Shown: one piece after another, positions 1 to 6,561 of the stretch
How positions within the stretch are numbered: position 1 is the first letter of the stretch
How the letters are laid out: every line of letters begins with the position of its first letter
Assembly: GCA_020853155.1 (NCBI GenBank)
Contig: JADYZL010000070.1
Span: 1 to 10,336 of the forward strand
DNA: 10,336 bases
Source of the DNA: Bryobacterales bacterium
GTDB taxonomy: Bacteria > Acidobacteriota > Terriglobia > Bryobacterales > Bryobacteraceae
Reading direction: 5' to 3'
Position numbers and translations under genes: made by a program
The notes under the pieces: model-generated
Told to the model about the DNA's origin: nothing
Database searches by the model: none
What the model saw: the letters and a program-made list of their open reading frames with translations, nothing else

Positions 1-229
1 CGCGGATCGCGGGCATCCCCGCCTCCAGCCGCCCGCAGATCCGCCATGCGTTGGCGCGAAGCTTCTGCGGGTCGTCCACCTGCAGGCTCCAGTGCGCGCC
101 CTGATCCACGTACTCTCCGCCCAGCGCGGCGCGCTCCGCTTGGGCGAGTTCCGCCAGGAACGGGTTGGCGGACGCCACCGCATTCACCGCTTCGAGAAAT
201 CGTGTTTGCGCCGTGGAGAGCAAAGGCAT
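1..229 (-). CDS. N-terminal fragment of a probable sigma-54-type transcriptional regulator (runs off the left edge)
   Basis: An open frame reads leftward from ATG at 227-229 through 76 codons and leaves the window without a stop. The peptide begins MPLLSTAQTRFLEAVNAVAS and continues with a segment reading NPFLAEL..AERAALGGEYV. That pattern (RFLEAV, then NPFL, then ERAALG) is what I remember from the N-terminus of sigma-54-interacting AAA+ regulators in Acidobacteriota and Planctomycetes, where it precedes an uncharacterised sensory region; this is recall, not a search. No AAA+ domain is inside the window, so the assignment rests on the N-terminus only. The start is well supported: GGGAGGA lies 7 bases upstream, and a perfect 15-bp palindrome lies directly before that. 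The gene is divergent from the lplT-aas fusion. It could instead be an unrelated protein sharing this N-terminal segment. Confidence 0.6.
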   Translation of the reverse strand, partial: MPLLSTAQTRFLEAVNAVASANPFLAELAQAERAALGGEYVDQGAHWSLQVDDPQKLRANAWRICGRLEAGMPAIR

Positions 230-236
230 GGCTCCA

Positions 237-243
237 TCCTCCC
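237..243 (-). promoter_or_regulatory. Ribosome binding site of the left-edge gene
   Basis: On the minus strand this reads GGGAGGA, followed by a 7-base spacer and the ATG at 227-229. It is one of the best Shine-Dalgarno matches in the window and fixes the start of the left-edge gene. It directly abuts the palindrome at 244-258. Confidence 0.65.
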
Positions 244-258
244 GTACATTCAATGTAC
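244..258. promoter_or_regulatory. Perfect 15-bp palindrome, likely operator for the left-edge gene
   Basis: The sequence GTACATT-C-AATGTAC is a perfect inverted repeat with 7-bp arms and a one-base centre. It sits immediately upstream of the ribosome binding site of the left-edge regulator gene. A weak minus-strand -10 (TTATAC, 276-281) lies upstream of it, so a dimeric repressor bound here would sit around the start of the transcribed region. The family of the binding protein cannot be told from the site; autoregulation is possible. An RNA hairpin is less likely because only one base is left for the loop. Confidence 0.45.
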
Positions 259-366
259 CTTCATGGACATCTTCTGTATAACTCATTCTCTATCCGTTCG
301 TGTCTCCAACCGGCGCCACCTTGGATATCCTATTAAAATCCGGGGGTTCTGCCGAATTCTCCCACT

Positions 367-382
367 TGGCGATGAAGCTGCA
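367..382 (+). promoter_or_regulatory. Weak sigma-54-like -24/-12 element before the lplT-aas fusion
   Basis: The stretch TGGCGA-N5-CTGCA keeps the GG and GC dinucleotides at the correct ten-base separation and matches 8 of the 11 specified positions of TGGCAC-N5-TTGCW. It ends 13 bases before the ATG at 396, so a start near 393 would give an almost leaderless message. That geometry argues against it, although no Shine-Dalgarno sequence precedes this ATG either. A chance match is quite possible. Confidence 0.2.
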
Positions 383-395
383 TTCGTAACGGCGT

Positions 396-3300
396 ATGGC
401 AACCACAACAATCGACACCGCGAGCGGCGCTTCCGCCGCGCCTGACGCCGCCGGACATCCGGGTTCTTACTGGCAACTGCTCCGTAATGGCGGATTCACG
501 GCCTTTCTGTGGACGCAGTTTCTGGGTGCGTTCAACGACAACCTCTACAAGATCACCGTAAGCCTGCTCACCGTGATGCTGATCGCGGACCCGCAACAGA
601 CGACGAACTACCTCGCCGCCGCGGGCTTCCTCTTCGTGCTGCCCTTCGTGCTCTTTTCGGGATACGCCGGCCAACTCGCGGATCGCTACAACAAACGCCA
701 CGTCCTGATCGTCACGAAGCTGCTGGAAATTCCCGCCATGCTTCTGGGCCTGTGGGCGTTCCACGTCAACGACCCGCTCTGGATGCTGGCCGTGGTCTTC
801 GTCCTGGCCTTGCAGGCTACCTTTTTCAGCCCCGCCAAGTATGGCATCCTCCCGGAGATGCTTCCCTTGCGCGACATGGCGCGCGCGAACGGCTTGCTTG
901 AGATGACGACGTTTGTCGCCATCATCCTCGGCACCACGGTGGCCGGTTTCCTCTTCGAAGCGTGGAGCGCCGCGCTTTGGAAGATCTCCGCGGTGACCAT
1001 CGCCATCGCCGCAATCGGCAGCCTCTGCAGCTTCGGGATCGCGCGGGTACGGACACCGCGAGAGCCGGAAGATTTCTCCTGGAACCCCGCGCGCGAACTC
1101 TGGCGCGGGACGCGAGAAACGTTGCGGGATCGCGTGCTGCTGCTCTCCATCACCGGGATTTCGTTCTTTTGGTTCCTGGGCACGCTGCTGCAAATGGATC
1201 TGCTGCTGTTTGCCAAGAACACCATGCGGATGAGTGAATCGGGCGCGGGCATCCTGATCGCGGGATTGGCAGTGGGAATCGCCGTGGGCAGTCTGCTCGC
1301 GGGCCGCATCTCCGGCGATCACATTGAAACCGGCCTGGCGGCGCCCGGCTGCCTCGGCATGGGCTTGAGCGCGCTGGCCGTCGTGTGGGCCGCACCCCAC
1401 TTTGGCCTTGTTCTCACGGCGCTCATGTTCCTCGGCATGTTCGGCGGATTCTTTATCGTGCCCCTCAACGCCTTGCTGCAGCATCATCCTGCCGAGGACG
1501 AGAAGGGCCGCGCGATGGGCACGAACAACTTCTTCAACGGCGTTGCGATGCTGATGGCCGCGGTGATCTTCTGGGTGCTCACGAACCGCCTTGGATGGAG
1601 CGGCGCGCACGTGATCGGCGTAGCCGGCTTCTTCGCGATCGCGAGTACGCTGATTGTGCTGTGGTTCACACCGGAACCAACTTCGCGGTTCCTGCTGACG
1701 CTTCTGGTTCGCAGCATTTACCGCTTCCAGATTCGCGGCGCTTCTCAAGTGCCCGCCAAGGGAGCGGCGCTCCTCGTCGCCAATCACGTTTCCTTCGCCG
1801 ACGGCTTTCTGATCGGCGCCTGTCTCCCGCGAATCGCCCGCTTCCTGATCATGGATGCGTACTACAACCGCTTCCGGCTGCTGCTCAAACCGATCGGCGC
1901 CATTCCCGTTCCGCTCGGGGGAAGGCGCGCCGTCGTGGAATCGATCGCATCGGCTCGAAGGGCGCTTGAAGCGGGCGAGATCGTGTGCATCTTTCCCGAA
2001 GGCTCCATCACACGGACCGGGAACATGCAGCGCTTCCAACGGGGGATGGAGAAGATCGTCGAAGGGCTCGACGTTCCCGTGATTCCAGTGCATCTGGGCG
2101 GCGTTTGGGGCAGCACATTCAGCCACGCCGGCGGTAGCCTTCGGCGCAAGCGGCGGCAATTGCGGCGCGATATCCAGGTGACCTTCGGCGCGCCTTTACC
2201 CTCTACGGCGAAGGCCGAAGAAGCGCGCCAGCACGTGCTCGAATTGAGCGCGGAGGCCCGTGCCCGCGAGCCTCGAATCAACAGCACACTTGCCCGTGAG
2301 TTCGTCGGGAGCGCGCGCCGCCATTGGAGCAGGCAGGCGATGAATGACTCCAGCGGCAACCTCACCTACGGCCGGGCGCTGAGCGGAGCCCTGTTGCTCG
2401 CCAAGTGGCTGCGCCGCCACCACGGGGACGAACCGCTGATCGGCGTGATGCTGCCTTCGTCGGTGGGAGGCGCGCTCGCTAACCTGAGCGTCACCCTGTG
2501 CGGCAAGACGGCAGTGAACCTCAACTTCACCACGGGCCCCGAAGCCATCGCCTCCGCTTGCGAGCAGTGTGAGATTCGAACGGTCATCACGTCAAAGATT
2601 TTCCTCAAGAAGGCGAAGCTCGAAGAGCCTTCCGGTGCGGTGTATCTCGAAGATCTGATGCCCTCGTTCGGCGCCGCGCAGAAACTGCTCGCCGCGCTTC
2701 AGGCTCGACTGCTGCCGAAACCATTGCTGCTCAGATTCCTGGGGTCTTCGCGCGTGCAGCCCGGAGATCTGGCCACCATCGTCTTTTCGAGCGGGAGCAG
2801 CGGCGTACCGAAGGGCGTGATGCTCTCGCATCGCGGCTTGCTCGCGAACGTGGACGGCGCGGGGATGGTCTTCCGGATCAACGGCGAGGATGTCGTGGGC
2901 GGCCTGCTGCCGTTCTTCCACTCGTTCGGATATGCCTACAACCTGTGGTTCCCGCTGATGGCGGGCATTCGCGTGGCGTACCAGGCCAACCCGCTCGATG
3001 CGAAGGGTGTCGGGAGCCTCGTCGAGAAGAACAGAGTCTCCATCCTGATGGCGACCCCCACCTTCCTGCGCAACTACATACGCGTTTGCAGCGAGGCGCA
3101 GTTCGCTTTCCTGCGTCTCGTGATCGCCGGCGCAGAAAAGCTGCCTTCACGGCTTGCCGGGGAGTTTCTCGAGAAATTCAAACTCCCGGTTTACGAAGGG
3201 TACGGCGCCACGGAGATGTCGCCGGTCATCTCCGTGAACGTCCCGGATGCCGAGGACCCCGTTTGGCCGCAGGCGGGCAACCGTCCGGGCACCGTGGGCC

Positions 3301-3884
3301 AACCGCTGCCCGGTTGCATGACGAAGGTGGTGGATCCCGTCACCTTCGAGCCTCTCCCCTCCGGTAGCCAGGGGCTTCTGTTGGTGGGCGGCCCTTCGCG
3401 CATGCTGGGGTATTGGAAGCAGCCGGAGAAAACCGCGGAAGTGTTTCGCGGGGACTGGTATATAACCGGGGACATCGGCGCGGCCGACGCCGACGGCTTC
3501 CTCACGCTCACGGATCGCCTCTCCCGCTTCAGTAAGATCGGCGGCGAGATGATCCCGCTCGTGCGCGTTGAAGAAGCCATTCGCGAGGCGTCCGGCCTTG
3601 AGACCGTAACGGTGGTTGCATTGCCCGATCCTAGAAAAGGCGAGCGGCTGATCGCGCTGTTTACCTCCACGGAAACCGACGGCAAGGAAATTAACCGCCA
3701 GTTGGCCGCGAGCAAGGTCCCCCGGCTTTGGGTGCCGAGAGCGGAATCCATCCATCGGGTGGAAGAACTGCCGACGCTCCCAACGGGCAAGCTCGATCTT
3801 CAGCGCTTGAAGATGCTCGCCCTCGAACTGGAGGCCTTGCGCAACGGAAATCAGGAAGAGGGTGCGGCGGAGGAACCGGGCTGA
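396..3884 (+). CDS. aas: Trifunctional LplT-PlsC-acyl-ACP synthetase fusion (lysophospholipid flippase / acyltransferase / ligase)
   Basis: This 1162-residue protein joins three enzymes that in E. coli are LplT plus two-domain Aas. Together they flip lysophospholipid across the inner membrane and re-acylate it with acyl-ACP made in place. Residues about 25-430 are an MFS transporter of LplT type, with FNDNLYK at 46-52 and the MFS loop motif around GQLADRYNKR (92-101). Residues about 440-640 are the PlsC acyltransferase: NHVSFAD holds the HX4D pair H464/D469, and FPEG is at 533-536. Residues about 650-1162 are the adenylate-forming domain: SSGSSGVPKG at 798-807, GYGATE at 935-940, the ITGD aspartate D1026, and the C-terminal lysine K1132 in LPTGKLD. 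All catalytic motifs look intact, so I expect a working enzyme. The ATG has no clear ribosome binding site and the next in-frame Met is inside the transporter. The gene is divergent from the left-edge regulator and convergent with the TPR gene at 3972. Confidence 0.93.
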   Translation: MATTTIDTASGASAAPDAAGHPGSYWQLLRNGGFTAFLWTQFLGAFNDNLYKITVSLLTVMLIADPQQTTNYLAAAGFLFVLPFVLFSGYAGQLADRYNKRHVLIVTKLLEIPAMLLGLWAFHVNDPLWMLAVVFVLALQATFFSPAKYGILPEMLPLRDMARANGLLEMTTFVAIILGTTVAGFLFEAWSAALWKISAVTIAIAAIGSLCSFGIARVRTPREPEDFSWNPARELWRGTRETLRDRVLLLSITGISFFWFLGTLLQMDLLLFAKNTMRMSESGAGILIAGLAVGIAVGSLLAGRISGDHIETGLAAPGCLGMGLSALAVVWAAPHFGLVLTALMFLGMFGGFFIVPLNALLQHHPAEDEKGRAMGTNNFFNGVAMLMAAVIFWVLTNRLGWSGAHVIGVAGFFAIASTLIVLWFTPEPTSRFLLTLLVRSIYRFQIRGASQVPAKGAALLVANHVSFADGFLIGACLPRIARFLIMDAYYNRFRLLLKPIGAIPVPLGGRRAVVESIASARRALEAGEIVCIFPEGSITRTGNMQRFQRGMEKIVEGLDVPVIPVHLGGVWGSTFSHAGGSLRRKRRQLRRDIQVTFGAPLPSTAKAEEARQHVLELSAEARAREPRINSTLAREFVGSARRHWSRQAMNDSSGNLTYGRALSGALLLAKWLRRHHGDEPLIGVMLPSSVGGALANLSVTLCGKTAVNLNFTTGPEAIASACEQCEIRTVITSKIFLKKAKLEEPSGAVYLEDLMPSFGAAQKLLAALQARLLPKPLLLRFLGSSRVQPGDLATIVFSSGSSGVPKGVMLSHRGLLANVDGAGMVFRINGEDVVGGLLPFFHSFGYAYNLWFPLMAGIRVAYQANPLDAKGVGSLVEKNRVSILMATPTFLRNYIRVCSEAQFAFLRLVIAGAEKLPSRLAGEFLEKFKLPVYEGYGATEMSPVISVNVPDAEDPVWPQAGNRPGTVGQPLPGCMTKVVDPVTFEPLPSGSQGLLLVGGPSRMLGYWKQPEKTAEVFRGDWYITGDIGAADADGFLTLTDRLSRFSKIGGEMIPLVRVEEAIREASGLETVTVVALPDPRKGERLIALFTSTETDGKEINRQLAASKVPRLWVPRAESIHRVEELPTLPTGKLDLQRLKMLALELEALRNGNQEEGAAEEPG

Positions 3885-3938
3885 GGAAGCCTCGACGTGC
3901 CGGGCAGACGGACTCACTCCCGCCCGCACCCTGCGCCG

Positions 3939-3963
3939 GGGAATCGCGGAAGTGGCGATTCCC
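3939..3963. terminator. Stem-loop between convergent genes
   Basis: GGGAATCGC (3939-3947) pairs perfectly with GCGATTCCC (3955-3963) around a 7-base loop. It lies between the stop of the lplT-aas fusion (3884) and the stop of the convergent TPR gene (3972), where a bidirectional terminator is expected. There is no T-run on either side, so it may act as a Rho-dependent end, a 3'-end stabiliser or a pause site rather than a classical intrinsic terminator. Confidence 0.45.
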
Positions 3964-3971
3964 TATTCTGG

Positions 3972-5270
3972 CTATTCTGGCGATGCCGCTGCACGCGCGT
4001 TGAGCGCCGTAAACTGTGCATCGTCGAGCGCGGACTTGAAGCGATCCAGATTGTGGACGGCGCTTCGCGCCGGGCGCGACGCTTCCTTCTGCAAACATCG
4101 GCCCAGCATGCGCGTGGCCTCGGCATCCTCGGGAGCCAGATCGAGCACCTCCCGGAAGCGCTCCGCCGCATCGTCGTATCGCTCAGCCCGCCAAAGCAGC
4201 AAGCCCAGGTTGAAGCGGTAATCCGGGTCTTCCGGCTCCGCGCCGCTCACTCTCACCAGGTGCTCCAAGGCTTCCGGCTTATCCTGCCGGGCCAGGCTTA
4301 CCGCGAGGTTGTTCTCGATCTCGGGCATCGGCAGCGCAGTGTAGAGACTTCGGAACACGGTCTCCGCCTCCGGGTAGCGGCCCTGCTGCAATTCACAGAC
4401 GCCCAGCATGAACTGGGCCTCGCGAAACTGCGAATAATCCGGGGGCAGCTTCGCCAGCCAGTAGGCGGCTTGCCGGTGATTGCTCTTCTCCCAATAAAGG
4501 AGACCCAGTTGAAAGATGGGCGCGGCAAACTGCTCGTCGAGCCGCACCGCCTGCGTAAGGAAGCGATGCCGCGCTTCCTCGTTCTCCGCCGTCAAGCCCC
4601 GGATATAGCTTTCGAGCGCATCCAACCGGGTGGCCGGGTGCCGGGCCAGAAACTCTTCCTCCGTCACTGGGACCTCCGGGGCGATCGCTTTCAGCAACAG
4701 GAATCCCATCCGCGTTTCGAGGATGCCGAGATCGCTCAGCCTGCCATCCACGCGGATCTCGCCCGCCTTGCGCCATTTCCTGACATTCATCACGCGCAAG
4801 CTCAGGGTGATGGGAGAATCCGCTACCGGTTCACGCTCCGTAACGCGAAACTCGCCGAACACGGCGAACTCGGCATCCAACTCCATGGCCACCTTGAGGT
4901 TGGTGGCAAGCGTCGTGTTGGAAGAATCTCGAATACTCAGGCTCCGGTACGCCCGCAGCCGCTGCTCCCGATCGAGGATGAAGATTCCGTGCGTCGCGAG
5001 CAGTTCCGTCAACACTTCCGGGACGCTCTCCCCAATCCAGGAATACTTGTCCTGATCGGCATTCGTGATCAGCGGCAGCACCACCACCGAACTTGCAGGC
5101 GCGATACGCACGGCCACCGCAAAAAGGAGGATTAGGGTCAAGAACCGGGAAAGCCGTCTCACGTTGGGTATCGTAGCAAACCCCTTCCAAGGAGGGAATC
5201 GCGGAACCGGCAGCACGGCGCGAAGATGGCGCCCCCGCCGCGGGAGAGGGAACGGCGCGCGAACCCTCAC
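3972..5270 (-). CDS. Exported or membrane-anchored protein with FlgO/TolB-like N-terminal domain and TPR repeats
   Basis: Read from GTG at 5268-5270 this is 432 residues; stop TAG at 3972-3974. A hydrophobic segment (RFLTLILLFAVAVRIAPAS, about 42-60) looks like a signal peptide or anchor. It is followed by SVVVLPLITNADQDKYSWIG and VLTELLAT, the pattern of FlgO/TolB-type N-terminal domains (a strand, then a helix near a GES/GEG turn). From about residue 205 come roughly five TPR units, for example around FQLGLLYWEK, FMLGVCELQQGRY and FNLGLLLWRAERYDDA. The function is unknown; the fold suggests an envelope-located binding or assembly factor. It follows miaA by 32 bases on the same strand and is probably co-transcribed. 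The start is uncertain: GTG 5270 has a strong ribosome binding site but leaves about 40 Arg/Pro-rich residues before the hydrophobic segment. GTG at 5160-5162 gives a textbook signal peptide (VRRLSRFLTLILLF) but has no well-placed ribosome binding site. Confidence 0.8.
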   Translation of the reverse strand: MRVRAPFPLPRRGRHLRAVLPVPRFPPWKGFATIPNVRRLSRFLTLILLFAVAVRIAPASSVVVLPLITNADQDKYSWIGESVPEVLTELLATHGIFILDREQRLRAYRSLSIRDSSNTTLATNLKVAMELDAEFAVFGEFRVTEREPVADSPITLSLRVMNVRKWRKAGEIRVDGRLSDLGILETRMGFLLLKAIAPEVPVTEEEFLARHPATRLDALESYIRGLTAENEEARHRFLTQAVRLDEQFAAPIFQLGLLYWEKSNHRQAAYWLAKLPPDYSQFREAQFMLGVCELQQGRYPEAETVFRSLYTALPMPEIENNLAVSLARQDKPEALEHLVRVSGAEPEDPDYRFNLGLLLWRAERYDDAAERFREVLDLAPEDAEATRMLGRCLQKEASRPARSAVHNLDRFKSALDDAQFTALNARAAASPE

Positions 5271-5278
5271 AGCCGGAT

Positions 5279-5286
5279 CTCCTTCC
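5279..5286 (-). promoter_or_regulatory. Strong ribosome binding site for the FlgO/TolB-TPR gene
   Basis: The minus strand reads GGAAGGAG, then 8 bases, then GTG at 5268-5270. It lies in the 32-base gap after the miaA stop. This is the main argument for the longer start of the downstream gene, since the alternative GTG at 5162 has its nearest purine run about 17 bases away. Confidence 0.5.
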
Positions 5287-5302
5287 AGAGCTTCTCACAA
5301 GG

Positions 5303-6331
5303 CTAGAAGAACAGCGATCGCTTGTAAAGGTAACGAACGACAGATGGGAATGCGCCCGTGGAATCGCCGAAGTCCTTAATCCAAAGGACGCGCGGATCTC
5401 TGCGAAACCAGGTCCATTGCCGCTTCGCATATCGCCGGGTGTCACGCTGCATTTCGGCCAGCGCCCCGGCTGGCTCCATACGGCCTTCAATCACCGCCAG
5501 CGCCTGCTTATAGCCAATGGCGCCGAACGGCCTCGCTGTCCGCGGCACTCCGGCCGCAAGTAGTTCCCGTGTTTCCTCAATCAGCCCGCCCTGCCACATG
5601 GCTTCGGCCCGGGCGTCGAGCCGCGTGTAGAGCGCCTGTCGTGGCGGGTCCAATCCGATCTGGATCATCTGGAATTCGCTCGCTCCGAGGCGCGGCCGCT
5701 CATGGACTCGCGTAAGCGGCTCGCGTTCGAGGAGGATGAGTTCGAGCGCGCGCACCAGCTTTTGTACATCGGAAGCGTGGATGCGCAGAGCCGCGGCGGG
5801 ATCCCATCGGCGCAGGATCCGGTGGAGCCCCCCTGAATGACGCCGCTCCACTTGCAGCAGACGCTCCCGGATCTCTTCATCCCGCTGCGGCCCCTCCACC
5901 AGCCCGTCGATGAGGGCTTTCAGGTAGAATCCGGTGCCTCCCGCAACCACCGGGAGCCTTCCACGATCCGCAATCGCAGGGATCGCCTGCCGGGCAAGGC
6001 GCGCGAACTCCCCCGCGCTGAACTCCCCGAGCGGCGTGACGATGTCGATCAAATGGTGCGGGATATCCTCCCGCTCCCGCCTGGAAGGCTTGGCGGTGCC
6101 GATGTCGAAGCCGCGATAAACCTGGAGGGAATCGCAGTTCACCACCTCTCCGTTGAGCGCACGAGCCAGATCCAACGCGAGGCGGCTCTTCCCCGAACCC
6201 GTGGGGCCCACGATGCATACGGCCGGCGTGTTGGAACTGGAGCTTTGAGGCACGTTATTCAGAGAGATTACCCGATTGCAGCGGCGGCTGAAGAGATACG
6301 GGAAGGGTGGAACCCGGCAACCAAGGGCCAT
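5303..6331 (-). CDS. miaA: tRNA dimethylallyltransferase (tRNA delta2-isopentenylpyrophosphate transferase)
   Basis: MiaA transfers a dimethylallyl group from DMAPP to N6 of adenosine 37 in tRNAs that read codons beginning with U, giving i6A37 in the cytoplasm. The frame gives 342 residues from ATG 6331. The P-loop GPTGSGKS is at 42-49, the substrate motif CDSLQVYRGFDIGTAKP at 66-82 includes the catalytic-site Asp67, VAGGTGFY is at 129-136, IGYKQ at 272-276, and the RNA-binding end TRRYAKRQWTWFRRD at 298-312. These are diagnostic for the family. Most MiaA proteins have the P-loop near residue 10-20, so the first 25 or so residues here may not be translated; GTG at 6251-6253 would give a normal length. 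Neither start has a good ribosome binding site. It heads a probable two-gene operon with the TPR gene and is divergent from the large TPR gene. Confidence 0.96.
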   Translation of the reverse strand: MALGCRVPPFPYLFSRRCNRVISLNNVPQSSSSNTPAVCIVGPTGSGKSRLALDLARALNGEVVNCDSLQVYRGFDIGTAKPSRREREDIPHHLIDIVTPLGEFSAGEFARLARQAIPAIADRGRLPVVAGGTGFYLKALIDGLVEGPQRDEEIRERLLQVERRHSGGLHRILRRWDPAAALRIHASDVQKLVRALELILLEREPLTRVHERPRLGASEFQMIQIGLDPPRQALYTRLDARAEAMWQGGLIEETRELLAAGVPRTARPFGAIGYKQALAVIEGRMEPAGALAEMQRDTRRYAKRQWTWFRRDPRVLWIKDFGDSTGAFPSVVRYLYKRSLFF

Positions 6332-6358
6332 TGCGCCGCATCGGAAAGGAAGAGAAGG

Positions 6359-6387
6359 AATATAATGTGGTCAACACCTGCTGTCGA
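6359..6387 (-). promoter_or_regulatory. Candidate sigma-70-type promoter for miaA
   Basis: On the minus strand TCGACA (6382-6387), a 17-base spacer and TATATT (6359-6364) form a reasonable -35/-10 pair. Transcription would start near 6352, about 20 bases before the ATG at 6331. The -10 overlaps the plus-strand TATAAT at 6361-6366. This is a pattern match only. Confidence 0.4.
6361..6366 (+). promoter_or_regulatory. Consensus -10 element for the large TPR gene
   Basis: TATAAT is a perfect -10 hexamer. No convincing -35 is present at 16-18 bases upstream; that stretch is purine-rich. A start near 6373 would give a leader of about 190 bases before the ATG at 6562, containing the complementary arms at 6397-6510. 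Confidence 0.35.
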
Positions 6388-6396
6388 CGGCGCAAT

Positions 6397-6510
6397 CCTG
6401 TTCCAAGGAATCGATCCGGGGCGATTTCGCACCGGCTAACCGATTTTCGCCGGAAAGGGCATTCGACCGTAGCTGGCACATTCCGCCGGTAGGCGGATCG
6501 AAGGAACGGG
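6397..6510 (+). ncRNA. Candidate structured leader RNA or small RNA upstream of the TPR gene
   Basis: Two collinear helices close a domain of about 110 bases. CCTGTTCC (6397-6404) pairs over all 8 positions with GGAACGGG (6503-6510, one G-U pair), and TCGATCCG (6411-6418) pairs perfectly with CGGATCGA (6494-6501). They are separated by a 6-base bulge on one side and one base on the other. Inside, CCGGC (6432-6436) can pair with GCCGG (6449-6453). Two alternative hairpins would disrupt the closing stem: TCCGCC-GGTA-GGCGGA (6482-6497) and GGAA-CGGG-TTCC (6503-6514). I do not recognise a known riboswitch family; no B12, TPP or SAM signature is visible. No open frame in this stretch looks like a gene. 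The structure is read by eye, without energy calculation or conservation. Confidence 0.35.
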
Positions 6511-6561
6511 TTCCCGGGTCCGCTGTTGAGCGATCCCCCAATCACATTTGCAGTCAATCTC

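Noticed and set aside
333..2159. A 608-codon open frame on the minus strand opposite the lplT-aas fusion
   Set aside because: It is the mirror of a strongly coding high-GC gene. Its product is full of His, Arg, Gln, Gly and Glu with no hydrophobic pattern or recognisable domain, while the plus frame carries intact MFS and PlsC motifs.
3147..3929. A 260-codon minus-strand frame opposite the end of the acyl-ACP ligase domain
   Set aside because: Overlaps conserved AMP-binding motifs read on the plus strand; no domain pattern of its own.
3897..5135. A 412-codon plus-strand frame opposite the FlgO/TolB-TPR gene
   Set aside because: Same kind of antisense shadow; the minus frame has signal peptide, domain and TPR pattern, the plus frame has none.
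3939..5206. The 13-base word GGGAATCGCGGAA occurs at 3939-3951 and 5194-5206, flanking the TPR gene like short direct repeats
   Set aside because: A 13-base repeat is expected about once by chance in a window of this size, the flanks differ, and nothing between looks mobile.
6457..6476. ATTCGACC in this stretch looked like a T-loop of a tRNA or tmRNA
   Set aside because: No acceptor stem, D-arm or anticodon arm could be placed around it, and no CCA-type end follows.
6472..6490. TGGCAC at 6474-6479 as a -24 element of a sigma-54 promoter for the TPR gene
   Set aside because: The -12 half is missing: the aligned bases are GCCG instead of TTGC.
6526..6561. TTG at 6526 as the start of the large TPR protein
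   Set aside because: It would put 12 extra residues before a classical signal peptide and has no well-spaced ribosome binding site; ATG 6562 fits better, though this is not certain.
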